Part shown: positions 15,032-24,915 of the stretch, piece by piece | Numbering within the stretch: position 1 is the stretch's first letter | How the letters are laid out: the number at the start of each line of letters is the position of its first letter | DNA from: JBKPNX01 sp046732855 | Lineage (GTDB): Bacteria > Pseudomonadota > Alphaproteobacteria > Geminicoccales > Geminicoccaceae | DNA length: 64,000 nucleotides | Direction of reading: 5' to 3' | NCBI GenBank assembly: GCA_046732855.1 | Contig: JBKPNX010000184.1 | Span: forward strand, 4,941 to 68,940 | Translations under genes and position numbers: made by a program | Notes under the pieces: generated by a model | Told to the model about the DNA's origin: nothing | Databases searched by the model: none | The model's input: the letters and a program-made list of their open reading frames with translations, nothing else

Positions 15032-16692
15032 CCGCCGCGGCGTCGCACCATGACGATCATCAAGAAGGCAAGTCCCGTCGCGAACAGGAGCAGGCTCGCC
15101 GGCTCCGGAATGGCCTCGGGCGGCGCCTCCGCTTCGAGATCGACCGGGACCGGATCGATTGCCGATACCAGCGTGCCGGCGTCGGGATGCTGGGCGATCA
15201 CGATCAGCTCGTCGAGCGCCCAAGCTATGCTGATGATGCCATCGAGCATGGCTCGCCGTTGTGTCACCGTCACGTTGCCGACGCTGAGGCCGGCGCCCTC
15301 GATCATGCTCCTCGCCTCGCCCACCGTGGTGCCGACCACATTGGGGATCAGCATGGTGTCCTCGCCCCCACCGGCGCCCGCCGCGACCGAGGGCAGCGCC
15401 GCCGACGGAAACGTGCCGGCGCCGGCGCCGCGGCCCGTCGAAGTGCTGGCGGGCAACGCCGGCGCGGTCCTCGTGGTCGCCGTGGCCGGGCCTGCGCCTG
15501 GCGCTATCTGCTCCTCTTCCGCTGACTCGGCCACCGCCACAATCATCCGCATCAGCCGCTCCTGGTCGAGGAATTCGGCCGTGGTCAGCTGCGGAGGGGA
15601 CGGCAGGCCACCTTCCGCGACCGTGGTCTGCTGGCCGGCTGCGACGTTGACGCAGTCGGCGACCGCCGTGGTGAACTTGGCTTTGCGCACCCCGGCGACC
15701 GTGAAAGGCTCGTCGGGCAACAGGAACTCATCCGCGTCGCCGCGCGGCGCCATCGTCAGAACGCCACCGCCGCGCCCGTAGCGCTGATCGACCGAGACCA
15801 ACGTGGCGGCATCGTGGCTTTCCGCGCCTTGCAGGGTCGCGCCGAAATCGGCGCTGGAGAACGGCTTCGTCATGGGCGGACAGACCACCGGCCCGGCGGC
15901 GCCGGCGTTAAAAGCCTCGAGCGTGGCCGCGAGCCCCGTAAAGCGCGGCGCGGCGTCCGGCTCGATCTGTTCGGGTTTCGCCGCGAGGAACAACCCCGTC
16001 GCCTCTTCGAACGCCCGCGCGGCCGCGTCCGAAAACGGCGCGCCATTCACGCTGTTCAGCTCGGCCGCGACATAGGCCTTGGCCAGCCGGTAGTACGGGC
16101 CGTCCCCGACGCCATCGGCGAGGATCTGCTCGTAACTTTCGGGGGCGTTAAAGAACTGCGCCCCGCCACCGTCGCCGAGCCGGTCCCAGACGTCGTCGAA
16201 CGCCGCCGAGCCCTTTCGGCTGTGGGTCCGCCAGTAGTCCGCGGGCAGCGTGCAGCCACCCTCGACCTGCAGATACTCGTAGGGGAGATAGGACCGCTCG
16301 AGCTTCTCTTCGGGCACTCGCTCCGGGCAGACCGCGGCGCGACCGCGCTGCACCGCACAGGTGGTGCTGCCGTCGGCATTGAGCGCACAGCTGACGGTCA
16401 CGTTGGTGCTCAGAGGACCCCGCGCGGCGTTGGACTCGCCGGTGATCGGGGCCGCCGGGCCCTCGGCCGGCCAGAGCCCCACTGCAACGAGCGCAACGAG
16501 GCCGACCAATGCTGCTGTTACGCTCGCGCTGCTTGCTCCGGATCGGTCGCGCCGTGTCCGCCGGCTCCGGTCGGCATTCCAGCCGCGTCGCGGGGTCGGG
16601 GTGGCAACCCCGCCGGCCTCGGCCTCTGCGGTGATCACAGCCACGGAACGCGCCAATCTCGACCCTGGCCGACGGACCGGCTCAAGCGTCAT
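15028..16692 (-). CDS. PEP-CTERM protein with a PASTA domain
   Basis: The 554-residue protein ends with a PEP-CTERM sorting signal at 528-554: IPEPASLLLFATGLAFL, then a basic RRRGG tail. This is the expected substrate of the exosortase at 7463. A signal or anchor helix (VTAALVGLVALVAVGLW) lies near residues 58-75. The body contains GCTLPADYWRTHS and LAKAYVAAELNSVNGA, a module seen in secreted proteins. A PASTA-like domain at about 447-513 (IPNVVGTTVGEARSMIEGAG ... AQHPDAGTLV) precedes the anchor. PASTA domains are best known as muropeptide- or beta-lactam-binding modules in PBPs and Ser/Thr kinases; here it may link the protein to the cell wall. The true start may be downstream of 16692. Confidence 0.85.
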   Translation of the reverse strand: MTLEPVRRPGSRLARSVAVITAEAEAGGVATPTPRRGWNADRSRRTRRDRSGASSASVTAALVGLVALVAVGLWPAEGPAAPITGESNAARGPLSTNVTVSCALNADGSTTCAVQRGRAAVCPERVPEEKLERSYLPYEYLQVEGGCTLPADYWRTHSRKGSAAFDDVWDRLGDGGGAQFFNAPESYEQILADGVGDGPYYRLAKAYVAAELNSVNGAPFSDAAARAFEEATGLFLAAKPEQIEPDAAPRFTGLAATLEAFNAGAAGPVVCPPMTKPFSSADFGATLQGAESHDAATLVSVDQRYGRGGGVLTMAPRGDADEFLLPDEPFTVAGVRKAKFTTAVADCVNVAAGQQTTVAEGGLPSPPQLTTAEFLDQERLMRMIVAVAESAEEEQIAPGAGPATATTRTAPALPASTSTGRGAGAGTFPSAALPSVAAGAGGGEDTMLIPNVVGTTVGEARSMIEGAGLSVGNVTVTQRRAMLDGIISIAWALDELIVIAQHPDAGTLVSAIDPVPVDLEAEAPPEAIPEPASLLLFATGLAFLMIVMVRRRGG

Positions 16693-16816
16693 CCGAACGT
16701 ATTTACCAGCAGATGCGCGCCAGTTCCAATCTGCTTCTGCGGCGCACCAATGGCACCCTCAGCCTGGCATCTGCGCTCCAACTCCGGACAGGCGCGACGG
16801 GCCGGCGCGGCCACCG

Positions 16817-17458
16817 CTACATCGGCGGGGTCGCGCCCTCCGTGCCGACCGCGATCGCGACCGCGACCGGCGGGCCCTGCTCCACATCCTTGACGAGCAG
16901 GAAGGCTCTGCGGTCCGGCGCGATCAGCCCTGGATCGGTACTCTTGGACAGCAGCACGACGTCGACGAAATCCGGCACCGTGATGACCTGCTCGCCCTGC
17001 GTTGCCTTGTCGCCCTCGCCTTCCTTGTAGGTCAGCCGCAGTTGACGCGCCGCGGGGCTGACCTCCTTGATCTCGGCTATGGTGGCGTTGGTCATCATGT
17101 TAGGATCTTTGATCAGGTCCCAGGGATAGTGCCCCTCCCCGGTGCCGCGCAGATCCTCGGCGAAAATGTGCACCTCGAGCGCGACCCGACGATTCTCCGA
17201 GGCGACCGAGGTGATACCGACGAACTGGCCGGGCTTGATGTCGCTCCACTTGGCCGGCGTGACCGCGAACACGCGCGTGTCCTTGGTGAGCGCGACCTTA
17301 AAGGTCTCCTCGTTGTCATCCCGGACGGTCACCAGCTGGTCATCCATCTCCAGCAAGGTGCCGCGCAGCTTGTAGGGTTCGCCTTCCGCGGCTCCAGCCG
17401 AGCCGTGCATCAACCACGCAGCCATCAGCGCTGCGCCGAGCAGCCCAAGCGTTCGCAT
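16817..17458 (-). CDS. Secreted protein of unknown function
   Basis: A 213-residue protein with a clear signal peptide (LGLLGAALMAAWLMHGSAGA), starting at the ATG at 17458. The mature part is predicted mostly beta: KLRGTLLEMDDQLVTVRDDN, FKVALTKDTRVF and IKPGQFVGITSV suggest an OB-like barrel of the DUF5666 type, which I cannot confirm. The middle section names no known motif (HYPWDLIKDPNMMTNATIAE). It is on the same strand as the PEP-CTERM/PrsT genes but 124 bases upstream of them, so it may be co-transcribed. The function is unknown. Confidence 0.75.
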   Translation of the reverse strand: MRTLGLLGAALMAAWLMHGSAGAAEGEPYKLRGTLLEMDDQLVTVRDDNEETFKVALTKDTRVFAVTPAKWSDIKPGQFVGITSVASENRRVALEVHIFAEDLRGTGEGHYPWDLIKDPNMMTNATIAEIKEVSPAARQLRLTYKEGEGDKATQGEQVITVPDFVDVVLLSKSTDPGLIAPDRRAFLLVKDVEQGPPVAVAIAVGTEGATPPM

Positions 17459-17775
17459 GATCGCCTCTCCCCGGGGCCGGACCGTCCGTCGTCCGTTGCC
17501 CTCCCTCGCCGAGTGTCGCGCGCCGCGATCGGCCATCGTCGCCCTGCACGCACCCGCTAAGAAAAGACTATCTCAGGAAAGGTTGTCCCGTTCAATGCCC
17601 GGGCCGCGCTGGGCTGTGGCGCACGCGCGCGCAGGAGTTATCACCTGAAGCGAGTGTACGTGCGTCGTCCGAGACGTACTTCTTGAGGAGTCCGAGATTT
17701 ATCATCGGCGCGATGCCGAAATATCAGCGTCGGACCTCCGCAACGCTGCGGGCCAGCTGCCAGGAGCGAACTTAC

Positions 17776-17964
17776 TGAGACAAAATAGATCTGCTTCAGA
17801 GCCTGAGTATCTCCCCAGGTCCTGTAGAGCTTGCGGAACGCAAGTCCGCTGTCCGCGATTTTTCTTGAAGTCCTGGTCCTGGGCGGACTGCTCCCGCAGA
17901 AGCTCGTTCCAGGCTTTCTCGGACGCGGCGAGCTCCTCTCGGTCCAGGCGAGATGGCGTCGAAG
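17776..17964 (-). pseudogene. Remnant of a TRAP substrate-binding protein C-terminus
   Basis: The minus strand encodes EELAASEKAWNELLREQSAQ followed by DQDFKK, which matches the C-terminus of the intact DctP at 18042 (EELAAFEKGWQEVLTEQSAA, DPTFKK). After an A5 run (17863-17859) the match continues in the next frame: IADSGLAFRKLYRTWGDTQA versus VADSYLAFRQTYKPWGAAQF. Only about 60 residues remain and there is no start. It is thus a decayed, truncated duplicate lying directly behind the intact gene. Confidence 0.6.
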
Positions 17965-17993
17965 GCGGGGAGGCCGATGTGCTGCCTCCCCGC
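17965..17993 (-). terminator. GC-rich perfect hairpin downstream of dctP
   Basis: GCGGGGAGGC at 17965-17974 and GCCTCCCCGC at 17984-17993 pair perfectly over 10 bp with a 9-base loop, about 50 bases after the dctP stop. No T run follows on either strand, so it may work as a mRNA-stabilising or weak terminator hairpin rather than a classic intrinsic terminator. It also marks the boundary with the DctP remnant. Confidence 0.45.
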
Positions 17994-18041
17994 TTGATCG
18001 GATGGCTGACCAGCGCGCGACGGATCGCGGTCAGGCGCAGC

Positions 18042-19118
18042 CTACTGGCTCAGATATGTCGGCTTCAGGAACTGCGCGGCGCCCCACGGCTTGTAGGTTT
18101 GGCGGAAGGCAAGATAGCTGTCGGCCACCTTCTTGAAGGTCGGATCGGCGGCTGACTGTTCCGTGAGCACCTCCTGCCAACCCTTCTCGAACGCCGCCAG
18201 CTCCTCGTCCGTCCACCGACGGATCTCAACCCCGTGCTCCTGGACCATCGTGTTCATGGCATTTGGGTTTTTCGCCTCGGTCTCGGCGTAATTGTAGTGG
18301 ATCTGCTCACCGCATGCGAGCTCGACCATGGCCTTGTACTGGTCGGACAGGGCTTCCCAGGCCGGCTTGTGCATCAGCAGTTCGTTGACCGAGACCTGCT
18401 GGTGCCACCCCGGGAAATAGTTGTTTTTGGCGACCTGATAGAAACCGAGGTCCATGTCCATGGTAGGCATCGAGAACTCGGTGGCATCGATCACGCCACG
18501 CTCGAGCGCCGGATAGATGTCGGCGGCGGCAAGCAGTTGGGTCGACACGCCGAGCTTGGTCATCACCTGGGCGCCGAGACCGAAAAAGCGCATCCTCAGG
18601 CCCTTGAGCTGATCAAGCGATTCGACCGGCTCGCGGAACCAGCCCGACGTCTCCGGTCCGATGGCGTTGCAGTCGATCGAGTATAGATCGTTCTGCGCGT
18701 AGATCTCGTTCTTGGCCTGGTCACCGCCGCCAAAGATCTTCCAGGCGAAATACTCGCCGTACTGCGGGCCGAAGGGCACTGCGGTGAAAAACGCCAGCGC
18801 TGGGATCTTGCCAGTGTGATAGCCGGGGGTAGTCCAGCAGGCTTCCACCGAACCCTTGGACGCGGCATCGAAGCATTCGAGCGGCGGCACCAGGGCGCCG
18901 GGCTCGTAGAACTTCATCGTGAAGTTCCCGTCGGAGACGCGTTCGATGTTCTTGCTGAAACGAAGGCCGGCCGTACCCAGATGCGGCAGGCTGCTTGCGA
19001 ACGCACTCTGCATCTTCCACCTGACGCGCTCCTGCGCGCCCGCCGAAATGCTGCAAGCGAGCGCAACCACAACGGCAGCACCGACCGTGGCGAGCTTCCT
19101 CGCATCGATCCTGGTCAT
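18042..19118 (-). CDS. TRAP transporter substrate-binding protein (DctP family)
   Basis: This 358-residue periplasmic protein starts at the ATG at 19118 (AGGGAG just upstream) with a signal peptide (LATVGAAVVVALACSISAGA). The DctP/DUF1537-independent TRAP-T fold is indicated by VRWKMQSAFASSLP near the mature start and by ESLDQLKGLRMRFFGLGAQV with the conserved Arg that clamps a carboxylate ligand, then PALERGVIDATEF. Ligands are usually organic or keto acids. No DctQ/DctM membrane genes are in the window, so the partner permease is elsewhere or missing. It is divergent from the ABC operon that begins at 19483. Confidence 0.88.
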   Translation of the reverse strand: MTRIDARKLATVGAAVVVALACSISAGAQERVRWKMQSAFASSLPHLGTAGLRFSKNIERVSDGNFTMKFYEPGALVPPLECFDAASKGSVEACWTTPGYHTGKIPALAFFTAVPFGPQYGEYFAWKIFGGGDQAKNEIYAQNDLYSIDCNAIGPETSGWFREPVESLDQLKGLRMRFFGLGAQVMTKLGVSTQLLAAADIYPALERGVIDATEFSMPTMDMDLGFYQVAKNNYFPGWHQQVSVNELLMHKPAWEALSDQYKAMVELACGEQIHYNYAETEAKNPNAMNTMVQEHGVEIRRWTDEELAAFEKGWQEVLTEQSAADPTFKKVADSYLAFRQTYKPWGAAQFLKPTYLSQ

Positions 19119-19396
19119 CTCCCTAGCCTCCCTATTTGGCGAGCATTTGTCTTGACCGTTGATCGTAGATGCAAGCCGGGACATTCGCAACGGCTGCTGC
19201 TCCGGCCAGCTCCCGCCACGCTACGGTGTGGCGCGGCGATTCCGAGCACTGGACGGGCGCCGGGGCTCACCAGGTCACGATGATCCGAGGGGGCCCGCCT
19301 GCGCCCGATGTACTCCCACAATCTGGCCGGACACCGCTTGTCGCCTCGGGTGCCGCGAGCAGGCGATTTGTCAGCGACAGGGCGCGGACCGCGGCC

Positions 19397-19425
19397 ATTG
19401 CGCAGCCGATCTATCAAGCTTAGCA
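19397..19425 (+). promoter_or_regulatory. Possible promoter of the sugar-type ABC operon
   Basis: TTGCGC at 19397-19402 and TAGCAT at 19420-19425 are 17 bases apart, in the 364-base divergent gap between dctP and the binding-protein gene. The match to consensus is partial (TTG and TA..AT). I see no other notable structure in this gap. Confidence 0.3.
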
Positions 19426-19482
19426 TGAAAAATAGGGATGGGGCCTACAGCACGGTGGCCAAAAAAACTGGGAGTGAAGGCG

Positions 19483-20826
19483 ATGTCAGCGGGAAGCAAC
19501 CGGCGTGGTTTCTCGAGGCGGCGCTTCTTGACCGAGACCGGGACCGGCCTGGCGCTGGCCGGGCTTGCTCCGGCCATTTCGGCGCCGTTCGTCGCGAGGG
19601 CCCGGGCCGAGACGAAGACGCTGAAGATCATCCAGTGGAGCCATTTCGTCCCCGAATACGACCAATGGGTCGATGCTTTTGCCAAGGAATGGGGTGAGAA
19701 GAACGGCGTCACTGTCACCGTCGACCACATTCCCCATCTGGAGCTGCCGGCGCGGGCCGCAGCAGAGGTTGCGGCCCAGTCGGGCCATGACCTGTTCGCC
19801 TTCAGCGGGTCCGGCGGCCCGCACCTCTACATCAAGCATCTGGTCGACCTGAGCCCGCTGGTCGCGGAGATGGAGGCGAAATACGGCAAGGTGCAGCTGA
19901 TCGGCCGCCAAATCGCCTTCGAACCCGAGACCGGCACTTGGCCCGCCTTTCCTGACTATTACATCGCCTTCCCGGGGCTCTACCGAAAGGACCTGTGGGA
20001 CGAGATCGGCATGGTGCCGGACACCTGGGAGGACGTGCGCAAGGGCGGCGCGAAGCTCAAAGCCAAGGGCAACCCGGTCGGCATCGGCCTCAGCCACAGC
20101 GTCGACCCCAACCTGAGCTGGCGCGGCGTCTTGTGGTCGTACGGCGGCGCCGAGGTGGACGAAAGCGGCAAGAAGGTCGTGATCGACTCCAAAGAGACTC
20201 TCGAAGCCGTCAAGTTCGCCCGGGCCCTTTATCAGGAGGCGATGGATCCCGAGGTGCTCTCCTGGGACGATGCGGGCAACAACCGTTTCCTGGCCTCGGG
20301 CAAGGGGTCCTGGATCCACAATCCGATCTCGGCATACCGCAGCATCCAGAAGTCGCGCCCCGAGCTCGCGGATCAGATCGCGGTCTGGAAGACGCCCGCG
20401 GGACCGGCGCGCCGGATCGTCGCCAGCTCGCCGAACTCGTACGCCATCTGGAAGTTCTCGCGCAACCAGGACATCGCGCAGGAATACCTGCGCTATTACG
20501 CCGAGAACTGGGTCGAGGGCTTCAAGGCGAGCACGGGCTACAACCAGCCGATCTTCCCGAACGTCGTGCCGCAACCGATGCCGATTCTGTCCAACGACCC
20601 CAGCTCGCACCCGCCGGACAAGCTCCAGATCCTGCAGACGACCAACGACTGGCAGGCCGCCTACGGCTACCCCGGTCCCGCCGGCCCGGCCTCCGACGAG
20701 GTCGTCAACGCCTACATCCTCCCCGACATGATGGCCAGTGCCGCGACCGACAAGATGACCCCGGAAGAGGCGGTCGCGTGGGCGAAGGGCCAGATCGAAG
20801 CCATCTACAAGAAGTGGATGGCGTGA
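19483..20826 (+). CDS. ABC transporter substrate-binding protein (family 1), TAT-exported
   Basis: A 447-residue extracellular binding protein. It begins with a twin-arginine signal (SRRRFLTETGTGLALAGLAP) and cleavage is likely after ARA. The mature protein reads like sugar-binding family 1 proteins (UgpB/MalE class): IIQWSHFVPEYDQWVDAFA, AFPGLYRKDLWDEIGMVPDT, WEDVRKGGAKLKAKGNPVGI. I chose the ATG at 19483 because GGAG/AAGG precede it and it places the TAT motif near the N-terminus. It is the first gene of an operon with one ATPase and two permeases. The ligand (sugar, polyol or glycerol-phosphate type) is not determined. Confidence 0.9.
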   Translation: MSAGSNRRGFSRRRFLTETGTGLALAGLAPAISAPFVARARAETKTLKIIQWSHFVPEYDQWVDAFAKEWGEKNGVTVTVDHIPHLELPARAAAEVAAQSGHDLFAFSGSGGPHLYIKHLVDLSPLVAEMEAKYGKVQLIGRQIAFEPETGTWPAFPDYYIAFPGLYRKDLWDEIGMVPDTWEDVRKGGAKLKAKGNPVGIGLSHSVDPNLSWRGVLWSYGGAEVDESGKKVVIDSKETLEAVKFARALYQEAMDPEVLSWDDAGNNRFLASGKGSWIHNPISAYRSIQKSRPELADQIAVWKTPAGPARRIVASSPNSYAIWKFSRNQDIAQEYLRYYAENWVEGFKASTGYNQPIFPNVVPQPMPILSNDPSSHPPDKLQILQTTNDWQAAYGYPGPAGPASDEVVNAYILPDMMASAATDKMTPEEAVAWAKGQIEAIYKKWMA

Positions 20827-20956
20827 GCGGATCCGGAGTCGCTGCCGGGTCTTCAGCACACCGGACGAGGGGCCACTCCGGGACGCTCGGGAGTTTCGGA
20901 CGGATCACGGCGGATTGCCCGAAATCGCCGTGCTGCGCCGGCAGTAGAGGGTGACC

Positions 20957-21982
<1,026 letters not shown>

Positions 21983-22004
21983 GGAAGAGCGTCAGGAGAG
22001 AGCG

Positions 22005-22928
22005 ATGGCCACGAGCGTCGGTGCGGCCCCGTACCGTCCCAGCCGGTTCTTCCTGGACCGCAGCGAATTGTTGGGACCGCTGTTCATCGCGCCCGCCATT
22101 TTGTACATCGTGCTCCTGGTTGCCCTGCCGTTTTTCCTCACGATTTATTACAGTGTCAGCGCCTATAGCATTTACAACCCCAGCTATTCGTTCGTAGGTC
22201 TGCGCAATTTCTGGGACGTCATCCATGACGACATCTTCCGCAGGACACTGCTCAATACGTTCATCTTTACGCTCTCTTCGCAGATCCTGGCGCTCGTCCT
22301 GGGCAAGATCGCGGCGCTGCTGCTGCTGAAAGACTTCCCGGGGCGGAGCATCGCCCGGGCGCTGATCGTCCTGCCCTGGGCGGTGCCCGTCGCGCTCGCC
22401 ACGCTTGCCTGGCTGTGGATGTTCGATTCGCTCTACAGCGTGATCAACTGGACGCTCGAGGCGGCGGGCCTGATCGACCCTGGCAACCGGCCGCAGTGGC
22501 TGGGCCAGGAGGATCTCGCCATGCTCTCGGTGATCATGGTGCACGCCTGGCGGCTGTTCCCGTTCGGCGCGGTGATCTTTCTTGCGGGGCTAACGTCGGT
22601 GCCGAAGGACGTGCTCGATGCCGCCACGATCGACGGCGCCGGGTTCTGGCGGCGGAATTACGTGATCATCCTGCCGATCATCGCGCCGATCATCCTGATC
22701 GCGCTGATCTTCGGCATGGTGTTCACCTTCACCGACATGAGCGTGGTTTATTTGCTGACCAAGGGCGGCCCGATCAACGGCACCCACGTTCTCGGTTCGC
22801 TCGCCTTCCAGGTCGGCATTTTGTCGGGCGACGTCGCCCACGGCGCGGTGATCTGCCTGTTCCTGCTGCCGTTCCTGCTGGTGGCGGTGATCTTCCTGCT
22901 CCGTTTCCTGCGGCGGCGGGAGATCTAG
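22005..22928 (+). CDS. ABC transporter permease, first subunit (UgpA/MalF type)
   Basis: A 307-residue inner-membrane protein with about six transmembrane helices, beginning with LFIAPAILYIVLLVALPFFL. The ATPase-contact EAA loop is visible near residues 200-220 as LDAATIDGAGFWRRNYVIIL. The start ATG follows GGAGAG. It is 22 bases after the ATPase stop and 2 bases before the second permease, so the subunits are co-transcribed. It pairs with the next gene to form the channel. Confidence 0.9.
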   Translation: MATSVGAAPYRPSRFFLDRSELLGPLFIAPAILYIVLLVALPFFLTIYYSVSAYSIYNPSYSFVGLRNFWDVIHDDIFRRTLLNTFIFTLSSQILALVLGKIAALLLLKDFPGRSIARALIVLPWAVPVALATLAWLWMFDSLYSVINWTLEAAGLIDPGNRPQWLGQEDLAMLSVIMVHAWRLFPFGAVIFLAGLTSVPKDVLDAATIDGAGFWRRNYVIILPIIAPIILIALIFGMVFTFTDMSVVYLLTKGGPINGTHVLGSLAFQVGILSGDVAHGAVICLFLLPFLLVAVIFLLRFLRRREI

Positions 22929-22930
22929 CC

Positions 22931-23776
22931 ATGCCGTCCGCGCTGCGGAGGATCGGCGAGCAGGCCTCGTTCTACGGCGTGCTGTCGCTGCTCGTGCTGT
23001 TCGCCGCTTTCCCGTTCTATTGGATGCTGATCACCACCTTCAAGGCGGAGTCCGATCTCTACGACCTCAAGTCGGTTCCCTATTGGTTCAACGTGGCGCC
23101 GACCTTGAGCCACTTACGCTATCTCTTCACGCAGACCCTGTTCATCGACTGGCTCCTGAACTCGCTGATCATCGGGCTCTGCGTGGTGGCGATCACGCTC
23201 GTGGTCGCCTTGCCGGCTGGATACAGTCTCGCGCGCCTGTCGGGACGCAATGCCGAGACGCTCGGCATCGGCATCTTTCTCACCTACCTGGTGCCGCCGA
23301 CTCTGCTGTTTCTGCCGCTGTCGCGGGTGGTCTCGATCCTCGGCCTGCAGGATTCGCTGTGGTCGCTCGTGGTCGTCTACCCGACGTTCACGATCCCGTT
23401 CTGCACCTGGCTGCTGATGGGCTTCTTCAAGTCGGTCCCGCGCGAGATCGAGGAGGCGGCGATCATCGACGGCTGCACGCTGGTCGGCGCGTTCTTCAAG
23501 ACCGTACTGCCGCTTTCGGTCCCGGCGATCCTGACCGTGGTCATCTTTTCGTTCACGCTCGCGATGCAGGAGTTCGTCTACGCGCTCACCTTCATCGCGT
23601 CCTCCAACCAGAAGCCGGTGACGCTCGGCGTGGTGACGGACCTGGTGCGCGGCGACGTCTTTTACTGGGGCGAGCTGATGGGCGCGGCACTGATCGCCAG
23701 CGTGCCGGTGGCGATCGCCTATAATCTCTTCCTCGACCGCTTCATCGCCGGCATCACCGGCGGCGCGGTCAAGTAA
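22931..23776 (+). CDS. ABC transporter permease, second subunit (UgpE/MalG type)
   Basis: A 281-residue inner-membrane protein with six helices (SFYGVLSLLVLFAAFPFYWM to VPVAIAYNLFLD). The EAA loop is IEEAAIIDGCTLVGAFFKTV, the typical MalG-type sequence. The ATG at 22931 is chosen because an earlier frame would run through the previous permease. It completes a canonical importer: TAT-exported binding protein, ATPase, two permeases. Confidence 0.9.
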   Translation: MPSALRRIGEQASFYGVLSLLVLFAAFPFYWMLITTFKAESDLYDLKSVPYWFNVAPTLSHLRYLFTQTLFIDWLLNSLIIGLCVVAITLVVALPAGYSLARLSGRNAETLGIGIFLTYLVPPTLLFLPLSRVVSILGLQDSLWSLVVVYPTFTIPFCTWLLMGFFKSVPREIEEAAIIDGCTLVGAFFKTVLPLSVPAILTVVIFSFTLAMQEFVYALTFIASSNQKPVTLGVVTDLVRGDVFYWGELMGAALIASVPVAIAYNLFLDRFIAGITGGAVK

Positions 23777-23890
23777 ATAAGTGGCCCTCGAAAGCAGCAC
23801 GCCGGCGCAACTCGCTGCGATGTGAGTTGCAGCCTCGGTGCGGATCAGCCTTGCTGCGGACGAGCGCGGGCATCAGGACGGGAGGCGACA

Positions 23891-24890
23891 GTGAGGATCA
23901 GCGACATCGCTCGATCGCGACGCGGGGTCATGGCGGGCATGGCCGGCGCCACCGCCGGTCTGGCGGGCGGCTCGTGGTCGGGCCCTGCGCTCGCGGCCGC
24001 GCCGCAGATCGGACCCGCCGCGCCGACCCATTACCGCTTCAAGCTCGGCGAGTTCGAGGTCACGACCATCTCCGATGGCGCGGTTCAGGTGGAGGGGCCG
24101 CATCCGATCTTCGGCGAGAACGTGCCCGCCGCCGAGGTACACGCCCTGGCCAAGCAGAATTTCCTGCCGCCCGACAAGATGGTGATCGGCTTTGCGCCGC
24201 TGCTGGTCAATACGGGCAGGGAGCTGGTCCTGTTCGACACCGGCAACGGGATCGCGCGCCGGCCCGATGCGGGCAGGCTCGCGAGTCTGTTGGGCACCGC
24301 CGGGTTCCAGCCCGAGCAGATCGATGTGGTGGTGCTGAGCCATTTTCACCCCGATCACGTGGGCGGCCTGATGGAAAACGGCCGACCGCTGCTGCCAAAC
24401 GCGCGCTACGTCACCGCGGCGGCCGAATACGATTTCTGGAGCCCGAAGGAGCGCCTGTCCGGCCCGACCGAGCGCGTCGCCACGCTGGTCCAGGCGAATG
24501 TCGTGCCGCTCGCCGAGAAGACGACGTTCATCAAGGAGGGCGCCGAGGTCGCGCTCGGAATCGAAGCGCTCGACGCGTCCGGCCATACGCCCGGGCACAT
24601 GGCGTTCCACATCGATGGCGTTCCACATCGAGAGCGCCGGAAAGCGGCTGGTCGTGACGGCGGACACGGCGAACCATTTCGTCGTGTCGCTGCAGCGCCC
24701 CGACTGGCACGTCCGCTTCGACATGGACAAGGAGCAGGCGACCGCATCGCGCAAGCGCATCTTCGACCTGATCGCCGCCGAGCGGATCCCGTTCAGCGGC
24801 TACCACATGCCGTTCCCGGCGGTCGGCTACGTCGAGAAGCAGGGTGTCGGCTACCGCTACGTGCCAGTGGCGTATCAGCTAGCCCTGTGA
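23891..24890 (+). pseudogene. TAT-exported metallo-beta-lactamase-fold hydrolase, broken by a 16-bp tandem duplication
   Basis: The GTG at 23891 (GGGAGG upstream) begins a protein with a TAT signal (RSRRGVMAGMAG...). The MBL metal site LSHFHPDHVGGL near residue 150 and GHTPGHMAFHI follow. At 24599-24630 the 16-base unit ATGGCGTTCCACATCG occurs twice in tandem, which shifts the frame. With one copy removed the protein continues as ESAGKRLVVTADTANHF with later GYHMPFPAVGYVEK, ending at 24890, about 327 residues. Secreted MBL-fold enzymes act as lactonases, quorum quenching or general hydrolases. As written the product is truncated in the middle of its second metal-binding half. Confidence 0.8.
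24599..24630. repeat. Exact 16-bp tandem duplication inside the MBL gene
   Basis: 24599-24614 and 24615-24630 are identical (ATGGCGTTCCACATCG). Sixteen is not divisible by three, so the second copy causes the frameshift. Deleting either copy restores one continuous reading frame that keeps family motifs. Confidence 0.95.
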
Positions 24891-24915
24891 CCGCCACCGC
24901 GGCAGCCGGCATGAC

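Noticed and set aside
17656..17679. Inverted repeat GTACGT...ACGTAC as operator
   Set aside because: Only six bases per arm with a 12-base loop, far from any start; it can arise by chance.
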